The translations under genes were made by a program, and so were the position numbers. 64,000 bases of DNA from TMED14 sp002378565 (GTDB lineage Bacteria > Bacteroidota > Bacteroidia > Flavobacteriales > Schleiferiaceae): contig OX044356.1 in assembly GCA_943846715.1 (NCBI GenBank), positions 744,001-808,000 on the forward strand, read 5' to 3'. The notes below the pieces were generated by a model. The model saw only the letters and a program-made list of their open reading frames with translations, searched no databases and had not been told where the DNA came from. Position 1 is the stretch's first letter; each line of letters opens with the position of its first letter. This document shows, piece by piece, positions 9,465 through 17,453 of the stretch.

Positions 9465-9494
9465 CTAATTATATTAGATTGCTAATGTAGTTAG
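9465..9494 (-). promoter_or_regulatory. Paired operator-like palindromes upstream of the XRE-S24 repressor
   Basis: Two 13-base sites, CTAATTATATTAG (9465-9477) and CTAATGTAGTTAG (9482-9494), share the dyad CTAA-N5-TTAG and have centres 17 bases apart. They occupy the 72-base gap between the flavoprotein stop and the repressor ATG, starting 8 bases upstream of it. Arrangement and symmetry are as expected for repressor autoregulation; binding is inferred. Confidence 0.6.
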
Positions 9495-9529
9495 TATTTA
9501 TGAATTATACAAATCCTTCTCAAAATAAC

Positions 9530-10777
9530 TCAGGACGTCGTAACAGGCATATCAACAATCGCGTGACCAGCTAGCCAGCCCGTGGTCCATGCGGCTTGGA
9601 AATTGAAGCCGCCGGTGACGGCATCGATGTCCAAGACTTCTCCCGCAAAAAAGAGACCAGGCACCAATCGGCTTTCCATGCGGCGAAAATCTACCTCAGA
9701 GAGGTCTACGCCCCCTGCAGTAACAAACTCCTCCTTAAAGGTGTTTTTTCCTGTGACCTTGAATTCTGATTCAGATAAGATGCTAACAAGTCGACGGACC
9801 ATGGGCTTACTCAAGTCAGACCAATTGGCTGTTGGCGGAACTTTTGCATAATCACAAAAGGCCTTCCAGAGCCTTAGGGGCAAACCAAACAAGGCATTGG
9901 ACGCGACGCGCTTGCGGTTGGTTTGCGGGAGCTTTCTGTACGTATTGAGCTCCTCAAGCAAGGATTCTTGCGTGAATTCCGGAAGCCAGTCAATGAATAG
10001 GCTGAATTGATGGCCATACTCTGCCATCCATCGTGCTCCAAAGGCAGAGAGCTTCAATACTGCCGGCCCACTCAAGCCCACATGCGTGATCAACAAGGGT
10101 CCTTCGGCTTCCAGACCAGCAACTGGAACGGTTAACCGAACCTGTGACAGAGAGATGCCTGCCAGATCTTTGATGCGTGGGTCACGCAGCTGAAAGGTGA
10201 ACAGCGACGGAACGGGTTTGACAATGTGATGACCAAGCTTGGCCAAGATGGCCCACATGCGCTTGCTGCTGCCCGCTGCCATGAGTACGTTGTCATAATG
10301 AACCACCTCATCACTATCAAGCGTTAGGTTAAAGCCGCCATCAGGAGCTGGCACCAAAGCCTTGATTCCTGATTTTGTTGACAGAGTAGCGCCAGCACGT
10401 TGAGCAAAATCCAACAAGCAATCTACAATCGTCTCCGACGAATTGGAGACAGGAAAGACCCGATTGTCAGCCTCAACGGTCAATGAGACCCCTCGGTCTT
10501 CAAACCACTCCATGGTGTCACCGGTACAAAATTTATGAAAAGGCCCCAGCAGCTCTTGACTTCCCCGAGGGTAATGGTCAATCAACTCGTGTGGATCAAA
10601 ACAAGCATGGGTCACATTGCACCTGCCACCACCACTGATTCGGACCTTAGCTAAGGGCAATTGAGATTTCTCAAAAATATCAACCTGTGCTTGCGCAGAA
10701 GACTCTGCAGCGCAGATGGCTGCAAAAACACCTGATGCACCCCCGCCAATAACGGCAACTTTCACGTTTTGACCCAT
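9530..10777 (-). CDS. HI0933/YhiN-family NAD(P)/FAD-dependent oxidoreductase
   Basis: A 415-residue flavoprotein. The N-terminal dinucleotide-binding motif VAVIGGGASGVFAA is at residues 6-19 and the family hallmark ISGGGRCNVTHACF lies near residue 50. A second FAD-contacting stretch near the C-terminus (GLFFAGEVLDIDAVTGG) is also characteristic. The family (BaiN/HI0933, often annotated aminoacetone oxidase) has no settled physiological reaction in this group. I start at the ATG at 10777 (MGQNVKVAVIGGG), five codons inside the longest frame. It is preceded by TACCTTTA and a 4-base spacer, a near-consensus -7 element that would sit across the upstream alternative start. The repressor gene follows after 72 bases. 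Confidence 0.9.
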   Translation of the reverse strand: MGQNVKVAVIGGGASGVFAAICAAESSAQAQVDIFEKSQLPLAKVRISGGGRCNVTHACFDPHELIDHYPRGSQELLGPFHKFCTGDTMEWFEDRGVSLTVEADNRVFPVSNSSETIVDCLLDFAQRAGATLSTKSGIKALVPAPDGGFNLTLDSDEVVHYDNVLMAAGSSKRMWAILAKLGHHIVKPVPSLFTFQLRDPRIKDLAGISLSQVRLTVPVAGLEAEGPLLITHVGLSGPAVLKLSAFGARWMAEYGHQFSLFIDWLPEFTQESLLEELNTYRKLPQTNRKRVASNALFGLPLRLWKAFCDYAKVPPTANWSDLSKPMVRRLVSILSESEFKVTGKNTFKEEFVTAGGVDLSEVDFRRMESRLVPGLFFAGEVLDIDAVTGGFNFQAAWTTGWLAGHAIVDMPVTTS

Positions 10778-10804
10778 GACATAAAGGTACAAAACCAGAT
10801 TCAG

Positions 10805-11191
10805 TCAATCCTTCCGCTTGCCAGAGATTCGCCTGAACTGAATTCGGCCCTTTTTAACGATTCGGTATTGCACATCATAGACGTTCTTAACCAAATTGCC
10901 TTCATCATTGACATAGGATGAAGTATGATACTCCTCCGTGAATCCATACAAGGTCAATTCCTCAAGAACTGCTTGATCGTGACCGCTGTCAATCATTTCA
11001 CTGAGAACCGTGTAGTTCAAGCGAAGGTTTCTATGGACGGGGCGAGCCACCCGACTGGCATTACTGTTTCGCTTATTATGGTAGCTATTTCTACAGCCAT
11101 CATCGCAAAACTTCTTATCAGAGCGTCCAAGTAATCTGGCGCCACATTGCATGCAATCTTCATGTATCATGTCGTTGGTTTTAAGGATCAT
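10805..11191 (-). CDS. Small zinc-finger protein of unknown function
   Basis: A 128-residue protein. Near the N-terminus it has a compact four-cysteine site, CMQCGARLLGRSDKKFC then CRNSYHNKRN, resembling a treble-clef/DUF2116-type zinc ribbon. The rest is basic, ending in RIQFRRISGKRKD, with a central acidic helix and a Tyr-rich strand region. The basic tail and zinc site suggest nucleic-acid binding, but this is inference. It is separated by 27 bases from the flavoprotein start on the same strand and may be co-transcribed with it. An alternative start at Met-8 (11170) would keep the zinc site. Confidence 0.65.
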   Translation of the reverse strand: MILKTNDMIHEDCMQCGARLLGRSDKKFCDDGCRNSYHNKRNSNASRVARPVHRNLRLNYTVLSEMIDSGHDQAVLEELTLYGFTEEYHTSSYVNDEGNLVKNVYDVQYRIVKKGRIQFRRISGKRKD

Positions 11192-11349
11192 GTGGCGAAG
11201 CTAAATACTAGGAAAGATTGCATTCGGTACAAATGTTTAAAAACGCTTGGTTGCTGAATCACTGACAGACTTAATCACTTTGAGACGACTGTCTTGTTTT
11301 TTTAGTCAAGTTATTTGCCCTGTTCAATCAATCTTAAAATCAAGAAAGC

Positions 11350-11709
11350 ATGTCAAACATGAAAAATCGCATCACCCTCATTGGCCGACTGGGCCAAGAT
11401 CCAGAGCTCAAGGTCTTTGAAAACGGCAACCAAATGGCTAAATACGCGTTAGCTACCAATGAAGTCTACAAAAGCTCGGATGGCAACAAGCACGAAGACA
11501 CTCAATGGCATCAAATCATCGCCTGGGGCAAACTGGCCGAGCTTAGTGAGCGCTACCTTAGAAAAGGAGACCTCTGTGCCCTAGAAGGCAAAATCATCTA
11601 CCGAAGCTTTGAGAACGATGCCAATGAGAAAATGTACTTCACTGAAGTTGTGGTACACGACCTGCAATTTCTCACACCTAAGTCAAGCAAGGAATCTACG
11701 GTTAACTGA
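11350..11709 (+). CDS. ssb: Single-stranded DNA-binding protein, short form
   Basis: A 119-residue protein consisting of one OB fold: start MKNRITLIGRLGQDPELK, then the conserved TQWHQIIAWGKLAE and YLRKGDLCALEGKI. SSB tetramers coat single-stranded DNA and recruit repair proteins through an acidic C-terminal tip. Here the protein ends FLTPKSSKESTVN, with no linker and no DDDIPF-like tip, so it may be a paralogue with a reduced role or one that works in mixed tetramers. Met-1 and Met-4 are both possible starts. Its end overlaps the converging M14 peptidase gene by 8 bases. Confidence 0.9.
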   Translation: MSNMKNRITLIGRLGQDPELKVFENGNQMAKYALATNEVYKSSDGNKHEDTQWHQIIAWGKLAELSERYLRKGDLCALEGKIIYRSFENDANEKMYFTEVVVHDLQFLTPKSSKESTVN

Positions 11710-12703
11710 TCTGCTGAGCTGACCGCTCATCAAAGACCTCCCCTGGCATGGGCCGGGGGAGGTGTGATGACCAATGGCGCCAAGCGGGGCTTTGCTGAGC
11801 ATCACCTTTCAAAACCCGCCACTCAGCCTGCAGCCTACCCTGCTGCAAGGTCTCTTGGTATGCGAGCATGCATGATTGGCCATTTCCCATCTGAACACTG
11901 GCATCCATTGCATCATCAATATTCATGGGCAATGCCAAATAGTCAAAAGGGGTATTTTGAAATATCTCCTCCCACGAAGTGCTGTCAATATTGACAAGCA
12001 ACAAGGCAAGGGCCTGAGCTGTTTCCCCTCGTGTCCAATCACTCAGGGTGATACCAGTCTCCAAGGTGATCGTTGCTGCATGGCTTTGCCATAAATCACC
12101 AAAAGCATTAGGGTAATGGCTGTCATTGAAGCGGGCCAATCCCCAATGGGGATGCTGTTGAGAAATCCAATTGGCCATCCACGACGCAACCTTTGATGCC
12201 TCAAGGTCAAATCCTCCCTTCTGTTCGGGATTGCTGCATGGCGCTAGCAATGAAAAAGTAGCGGGCCTGTCACTGCCTATGCCGCGAAAGCAACTGCGTT
12301 GATCATGAAGATTAAGGACCAGCTTTGGCTGAATGCGAGGCATCAACGAGAGCAAAGCTTGACCTTCCTTGGTCTCAGATCGAATGGCATCGCGATTCAC
12401 GTCCTTGCCGAGATGGTTCAAGCGCGTAAAGGCATCGGCGCCATCGGGATTGAGGACGGGGACGATGCACCACGATTTATGACCGAATTGAGGCTGCTGA
12501 ATCAATGCTGTCAACGCTTCAGCTCCAGTGGTTTCATTGCCATGCATCAGTGACCAGGCAAGAACTTCACATTGATCAAGCGGCGCTTGATGGAAGGCGA
12601 TGATAGCCTGACCTAGCTCACTGTGCCCAATGACACTTTGCTGCCAATGCGGCAGGAGAGACTGCCAAAGTTTTACACGACGTGATGAAGACAAGTAGTT
12701 CAT
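11702..12703 (-). CDS. M14-family zinc carboxypeptidase
   Basis: A 333-residue protein with the M14 metal-binding His-x-x-Glu in LMHGNETTGAEAL (about residues 53-65) and the substrate-binding stretch NPDGADAFTRLNHLGKDVNRDA. A further His lies in LVLNLHDQRS and a probable catalytic Glu in TITLETGITL. No signal peptide is visible, so it is probably cytoplasmic, unlike the T9SS-exported M14 enzymes common in the phylum. It would trim C-terminal residues from peptides or cleave an amide in a related substrate. The start is preceded by TAAATTTA and a 4-base spacer. It is divergent from the phosphatase gene at 12740. Confidence 0.87.
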   Translation of the reverse strand: MNYLSSSRRVKLWQSLLPHWQQSVIGHSELGQAIIAFHQAPLDQCEVLAWSLMHGNETTGAEALTALIQQPQFGHKSWCIVPVLNPDGADAFTRLNHLGKDVNRDAIRSETKEGQALLSLMPRIQPKLVLNLHDQRSCFRGIGSDRPATFSLLAPCSNPEQKGGFDLEASKVASWMANWISQQHPHWGLARFNDSHYPNAFGDLWQSHAATITLETGITLSDWTRGETAQALALLLVNIDSTSWEEIFQNTPFDYLALPMNIDDAMDASVQMGNGQSCMLAYQETLQQGRLQAEWRVLKGDAQQSPAWRHWSSHLPRPMPGEVFDERSAQQIS

Positions 12704-12739
12704 GGGGTAAATTTAGCCCGCTTCAAACCATTGACCATT

Positions 12740-13696
12740 ATGCAAAAGTTTTTCTTTATCCCCCTACTCCTCTGCCTGTCCCTTTCACTCCATTCTCAAA
12801 GTCTGCGATTTGGCATAGGCAGTTGTGCAGCGGCAGGAGATGGCAACAATGATGACATATTCCAAACGCTAGAGAAAGAGCGACTTGACCATTTTCTGTG
12901 GTTGGGTGACAACGCCTACTACACGGAAAAGGACTGGAAAAACGAAGAAAGCATGCTTGCAGCGATGCAACAACGTCACGCCTCTCCGTTATTGGCATCC
13001 TTCCTTCAATCCACGCCACAGTTGGCCATTTGGGATGATCATGACTTTGGCCCCAATGATTCGGACAGCAGTTTTGCTCAAGCTGCAGCCAGTGCAAAGG
13101 TGTTTGAGAAAACATGGCCTGACAACCCAACGAACCTGGCAACCAACGGTGACCTGCGTTGGGACTTACGCATGGGGTCAGTTTTATTCGTAGGTCTGGA
13201 TGACCGAACCCATAGAGGGTCCAAGGGCACACAAATACTTGGCAAGGGTCAATTGCAGTACCTGCGTGACCTGCTCGACATACATCGCGATGCAGCATGG
13301 GTGTTTATCGCTGTTGGCTCTCAGGTTCTCAACGAAGCTGAAGTCTTTGAGAATTACAGCCGATTCCCTGAACGCGAAACCTTTCTCTCAATTTGCCAAG
13401 ATCACACTGGCCAGGTAATCTTCCTTACGGGTGATCGCCACCACGGGGAAATCAACCAATCTCAGCGAGGCTCATTGGTTGAAATCACCTCTTCCCCACT
13501 CACGTCTCGCTCCCACATGCCTTCTGCCGGTGAATTGAAGGCCAATGTGAACCTTATCAAGGGCACAGTGATCAGCACCCAGCACTACACAGTTATTGAG
13601 TTGTCCGAGGACGGCTTAGCTGCTGAAGTGATTTTTAAGGATGCCAAGGGCATGGAATTGCTTGTGTACAGCCTGCAAGCTCAAGGGCTGGAGTGA
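12740..13696 (+). CDS. PhoD-like metallophosphatase, exported
   Basis: A 318-residue protein with an N-terminal signal sequence (MQKFFFIPLLLCLSLSLHSQ). Metal-binding motifs of the PhoD/metallophosphatase superfamily follow in order: IGSCAAA, FLWLGDNAYY, AIWDDHDFGPNDSD and FLTGDRHHGEI. It should hydrolyse phosphate mono- or diesters in the periplasm. Met-4 of the longest frame (12740) is taken as the start because it begins the signal peptide. It is about 100-200 residues shorter than classic PhoD because the N-terminal Fn3-like domain is absent. The stop overlaps the GTG start of the esterase gene (GTGA), so the two are translationally coupled. Confidence 0.88.
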   Translation: MQKFFFIPLLLCLSLSLHSQSLRFGIGSCAAAGDGNNDDIFQTLEKERLDHFLWLGDNAYYTEKDWKNEESMLAAMQQRHASPLLASFLQSTPQLAIWDDHDFGPNDSDSSFAQAAASAKVFEKTWPDNPTNLATNGDLRWDLRMGSVLFVGLDDRTHRGSKGTQILGKGQLQYLRDLLDIHRDAAWVFIAVGSQVLNEAEVFENYSRFPERETFLSICQDHTGQVIFLTGDRHHGEINQSQRGSLVEITSSPLTSRSHMPSAGELKANVNLIKGTVISTQHYTVIELSEDGLAAEVIFKDAKGMELLVYSLQAQGLE

Positions 13697-14337
13697 GTAC
13701 GTTGCACGCTTTGGCTGATTCGCTGACCAGCCGTTTGAATGAGGGGCTTCCAGAAATCTGGTTGCTTCATGGCTATGGAAGCCATGAAGGCGACTTGTTC
13801 TCCTTTGAGTCAGCTCTACCTCAGCACGGCATACGATCGTTAAAGGCACCAATAGATTTAGCTATGGGAGGCCAAGCTTGGTATGACATCCATTGGGATA
13901 CTGATGGGCTTAAATCAGAGGACATGTTACAGGTTAAGGACGCCATGGCATTGATTGTGGACGCATTGAAAGGCATCGATGGCCCTCCGCCCTTATTGTT
14001 TGGCTTCAGTCAAGGGGGAATATTGGCCAATGCCATTGCGTGGAATCATCCAGACTTGATTGCTGGGTCTATCGCTGTATGCAGTTACTTTCCCCACAAC
14101 TGGCCAGTGATTGACCTCACTAGTCAACCCATATCAAAGCCCCTTTTCATGGCTGTTGGTGATCATGATGGCGTGATTCCAGCCAGTCGATCCATGCCAA
14201 CCTATCAAGTGCTGGGTGAGGCCATCCAGGAGCAATTAACGGTCAAGAGCTACCCCATGGCACACAGTATTCACCCCACATGCTTTAGAGATATCCTCAG
14301 TTGGATAGCGCTTCATGGACTGAACGCCAAGACCTGA
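13693..14337 (+). CDS. Phospholipase/carboxylesterase-type alpha/beta hydrolase
   Basis: A 214-residue cytoplasmic serine hydrolase with an EIWLLHGYGSHEGD oxyanion region (residues 21-34), the nucleophile elbow LLFGFSQGGILA (GFSQGG, as in YpfH-like esterases), an acidic residue in VGDHDGVIP and a catalytic His in SYPMAHSIHP. It likely cleaves short acyl esters. It starts at a GTG overlapping the phosphatase stop. A second, degenerate copy of its last ~25 codons lies 5 kb downstream at 19244-19320, on the far side of the TonB/hydrolase module, which shows that DNA was inserted next to this gene. The intact copy carries an unbroken catalytic triad. Confidence 0.85.
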   Translation: MSTLHALADSLTSRLNEGLPEIWLLHGYGSHEGDLFSFESALPQHGIRSLKAPIDLAMGGQAWYDIHWDTDGLKSEDMLQVKDAMALIVDALKGIDGPPPLLFGFSQGGILANAIAWNHPDLIAGSIAVCSYFPHNWPVIDLTSQPISKPLFMAVGDHDGVIPASRSMPTYQVLGEAIQEQLTVKSYPMAHSIHPTCFRDILSWIALHGLNAKT

Positions 14338-14378
14338 TACCACTGAAGGACGTGGTGAACAGTAGGGCGCTTTAGCCA
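14255..14378 (+). repeat. Left copy of a diverged direct repeat flanking the TonB/hydrolase insert
   Basis: This 124-base stretch, beginning CCATGGCACAC and ending GGGCGCTTTAGCC, matches 19244-19364 in the same orientation. By eye there is one 2-base gap and about a dozen and a half differences, with 24 unbroken identical bases around 14309-14332. It covers the end of the intact esterase gene and, on the other strand, a broken copy of the end of pnuC. Confidence 0.85.
14297..14378 (-). pseudogene. Remnant of the 3' end of pnuC (left repeat copy)
   Basis: Read on the reverse strand, this stretch encodes a C-terminus almost identical to that of the intact PnuC (RSWRSVHEALSN, stop TGA at the same place), but with a TAA in place of a Tyr codon near the beginning of the match and no upstream gene. 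It is a duplicated gene end left beside the esterase gene. Confidence 0.75.
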
Positions 14379-14599
14379 GTCTATACTCCTGAACTCTACT
14401 TGTATTTTTATTTCACTAGGGGCTTAGTGAGTTTGACAACCTTAAGGCTCTATCTATTTCAACCATCCCGCGATCTATGCCCACTCACCTCTTATGACGA
14501 GAATCATTAGATTTGAATTATGGCTTTAAACAAAGACCCTACAGATCTTTAAAAAAAAACGAAATAAAGTCAGTCCATAAATTCGTCACGAAAAAACAG
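14379..14599. other. AT-rich left end of the inserted segment, no gene
   Basis: No open frame of interest. It contains a small hairpin (CACTA-GGGGCT-TAGTG) near 14418 and becomes very A-rich at 14550-14570. It forms the leader of the TonB receptor gene together with the hexamer repeats that follow. Confidence 0.4.
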
Positions 14600-14634
14600 G
14601 TTTACTACTTGGTAAACTTGATTTGAAAGTAAAC
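14600..14634 (+). promoter_or_regulatory. Repeated hexamer (GTTTAC/GTAAAC), candidate operator of the TonB receptor gene
   Basis: GTTTAC (14600-14605), six bases, then its inverse GTAAAC (14612-14617), and a further GTAAAC at 14629-14634. The last two are 17 bases apart as direct repeats. The cluster ends 8 bases before the ATG. Its position suggests control of the insert's two genes; the regulator is not known. Confidence 0.45.
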
Positions 14635-14642
14635 TATCTAAA

Positions 14643-17393
14643 ATGAGAAACAGAAATAAACAACTAATCCTTCTTATTTTTTGCTTTTCAGGTTATTTAT
14701 TGAAGGCTCAGTCTATCCAAATTAGCGGGAACATTGTTGACAACAAAACGAAAGAACCCATTGGGAACGTAGTGGTAAAGAGTGCGAATACAGCTGTCAT
14801 TGCTGACCTGAATGGCAAATTTAATATTGATGTAGAGAGTCTACCCGTGGTTTTGAACTTTTCAACTTTCGGATATACGGCTAGAGACTTATCTATTATT
14901 CAAAGCACTAAACCCATCACCGTCAAGCTAAAAGTGGATCAAGTAGTCCTGGCTGAGGCTCAGATTGTGGCATCCAGAATTACAGAGAAACAAAAACAAG
15001 CTCCGTTGACTGTAGAGGCACTGGACCTCATAAGTATCAAGGAAGCACCAGCTCTGAACTTTTATGAAGCTTTGGGAAGCATGAAGGGTGTCGACCTAAC
15101 ATCAGCAAGTATTGGCTTTAAAATAATAAATACTCGAGGGTTCAATAGCACAAGTCCTGTTAGGAGTCTACAAATAATTGATGGAGTTGACAACCAAGCG
15201 CCAGGCCTCAATTTTTCTTTAGGGAATTTTTTGGGAGCAAGCGAACTAGATATTCAAAAAGTTGATATTATATCAGGGGCTGTTGGAGCAATCTACGGGC
15301 CATCGGCATTCAATGGGGTTATCTCCATGGTTACCAAAGATCCTTACACCACTCAAGGAACATCATTTCAATTAAAAGTGGGTGAACGTGCATTAACAGA
15401 AGTTTCTCTGCGATATGCCACGGCTCTTTCTCGGAGCGACGGAACAGACAGCTGGGCTTTTAAACTCAATGTCTTTGGACTTAGAGCCAATGATTGGGAG
15501 GCAAACAATATGGACGCAACATTCGAATCCACATCGAGCAGGAATAATCCAGGAGGGTATGATGCGGTCAATAGATACGGAGACGAGATAGTGTACGACC
15601 ATGGTGGCGATGTAAAAACCTATGCAGGAATCGGAACGTATCACCGCCAAGGCATTGAGGAGTCAGAGCTGGTAGACTATCAAACAGAAAATTTAAAAGT
15701 AGCCACCGCATTGCATTATAGAACAAGAACGGGCATAGAGGCCATATACAGCATGAATTTTGGCTCTGGAACGACGGTTTATCAGGGAGACAACAGATTG
15801 AGCCTGAAAGATATTTTGTTCCTACAAAATAGATTTGAGCTAAGAAAAAAAGACACATGGTTTATCAGAGCTTACCGTACCAACGAAGATGCTGGGAAAA
15901 CCTATGACGCCTATTTTACGGCTCTAAAGATGCAAGATTCTATTCTTGATGGGGGTTTCTGGGCAAATCAATATCGATCATTTTGGACCATTTTTCAGAA
16001 ATCTAAAGTCAAAAGCCTTCCAGGTTATCCAGCAGACAATTTGTCAAATGAAGATTTTGAGCAACAAATGTCGTTGCTCAGAGCTTTGTATCCGGATGAG
16101 TTTTCTGCGTATCACCAAGAAAACAGAGCGATGATGAGTGGTGCATATGATCCTGATAGTTCGCTTATTCCTGGCTCCCAAGCATTTAACGCTTTAAAAC
16201 AATACATAATTTCTACCCCTTTTCACTCAGGTGGTTCACGATTTTATGATCGATCCGCTTTATCACATGTTCAGTTTCAAAGAGAATTTGATTTCTCTGA
16301 ATACGGGAACATTTCCATTGGGGGCAACTACAGAAGCTATAACCCCAATTCTAGGGGAACCATATTCAGCGATACCAATGGTATAAAACTCCAAGTATCA
16401 GAATTAGGATTCTTCTCTGGCTATTCGAAAGAAACAGAAAAGGTCTCCATGAATGTCACTTTGCGATTAGACAAAAATCAGAATTTTTCATGGCTTGCCT
16501 CCCCTGCTATGTCTATGGTATATAGGCCAAATAACAAGACAGTTTTGAGGATTGGAGCCTCCTCAGCTATCCGAAACCCAACTTTACAGGATCAATATCT
16601 ATATTACAATGTAGGAAGAGCCATTCTTGTAGGAAATCTAACCGGTTATGACTCCCTGATCACTATTTCAGAGGTAGGCGATTTTTTAGGGGCAGGAGTC
16701 CAAGAAAGAGCTGCGTGGGATTGGAATTATTATACCATGAAAGGGGTTCTGCCCGAAAAAGTAAAAAATATCGAAGTAGGGTATAGAAGTACCTGGTGGA
16801 ATAGTTTTTATGTAGATGCCACATATTATTATAGCTGGTATAAAGACTTTATTGGCTACCACGTTGCTTTAAAAATTGAGGATGATCCAGGAGGGAGCGC
16901 TGCGAGCCGATTGAAAGGTGTTCAGGCATATAGAATTTCTTCAAATGCTGAGCAACAAGTCACTACGCAAGGTTTTAGCGTAGGAACAAATTATTATTTT
17001 TCGAATTATACCATCGCAGGAAACTATACCTGGAACGTGTTGAACTCAGCCATCGATGACCCGATAATACCCGCGTACAATACACCAGAGCATAAATACA
17101 ATTTATCTTTTTCTGCAAGAGACTTAGATTGGAAAATAAAAAATGGAAAAATGGGGTATATGATTACGCACAAGTTTGTCCAGGGATTCCTGTTTGAAGG
17201 CTCCCCTCAATTTACTGGAAGAATTCCTAGCTATCGATTAACCGATGCCCAATTATCGTGGACTTCAAAAGAAAAGAAGTGGATTATAAAAATTGGAAGC
17301 AGTAATCTTTTCAATCAAAAAGTCGTTCAAGTATATGGTGGCCCATCAATTGGAAGATTGACATACTTGGCTTTAACATGCAGCTTAGAATAA
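14643..17393 (+). CDS. TonB-dependent outer-membrane receptor with carboxypeptidase-like N-terminal domain
   Basis: A 916-residue protein. A signal peptide (about residues 1-22, ending LLKAQ) is followed by a CarboxypepD-regulatory-like beta domain (ISGNIVDNKTKEPIGNVVV), a plug domain (about 110-230, including GVDLTSASIGFKIINTRGF and VDIISGAVGAIYGPSAFNGV), and a 22-strand barrel ending in aromatic-rich strands. It would import a large or scarce nutrient using TonB energy. No SusD partner is adjacent; instead the next gene encodes a secreted hydrolase, so the pair may liberate and import the same compound. Codon use is visibly more AT-rich than in neighbouring genes, consistent with acquisition from elsewhere. 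The ligand is unknown. Confidence 0.9.
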   Translation: MRNRNKQLILLIFCFSGYLLKAQSIQISGNIVDNKTKEPIGNVVVKSANTAVIADLNGKFNIDVESLPVVLNFSTFGYTARDLSIIQSTKPITVKLKVDQVVLAEAQIVASRITEKQKQAPLTVEALDLISIKEAPALNFYEALGSMKGVDLTSASIGFKIINTRGFNSTSPVRSLQIIDGVDNQAPGLNFSLGNFLGASELDIQKVDIISGAVGAIYGPSAFNGVISMVTKDPYTTQGTSFQLKVGERALTEVSLRYATALSRSDGTDSWAFKLNVFGLRANDWEANNMDATFESTSSRNNPGGYDAVNRYGDEIVYDHGGDVKTYAGIGTYHRQGIEESELVDYQTENLKVATALHYRTRTGIEAIYSMNFGSGTTVYQGDNRLSLKDILFLQNRFELRKKDTWFIRAYRTNEDAGKTYDAYFTALKMQDSILDGGFWANQYRSFWTIFQKSKVKSLPGYPADNLSNEDFEQQMSLLRALYPDEFSAYHQENRAMMSGAYDPDSSLIPGSQAFNALKQYIISTPFHSGGSRFYDRSALSHVQFQREFDFSEYGNISIGGNYRSYNPNSRGTIFSDTNGIKLQVSELGFFSGYSKETEKVSMNVTLRLDKNQNFSWLASPAMSMVYRPNNKTVLRIGASSAIRNPTLQDQYLYYNVGRAILVGNLTGYDSLITISEVGDFLGAGVQERAAWDWNYYTMKGVLPEKVKNIEVGYRSTWWNSFYVDATYYYSWYKDFIGYHVALKIEDDPGGSAASRLKGVQAYRISSNAEQQVTTQGFSVGTNYYFSNYTIAGNYTWNVLNSAIDDPIIPAYNTPEHKYNLSFSARDLDWKIKNGKMGYMITHKFVQGFLFEGSPQFTGRIPSYRLTDAQLSWTSKEKKWIIKIGSSNLFNQKVVQVYGGPSIGRLTYLALTCSLE

Positions 17394-17453
17394 AGCTTAA
17401 CGAGTTCATTTTTAAAAGAGTATCTTCGGAAATCAGTAACTTAAAAATGTAAT

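Noticed and set aside
15568..15858. Reverse-strand open frames inside the TonB receptor gene
   Set aside because: They overlap the receptor coding region completely and have no recognisable product.
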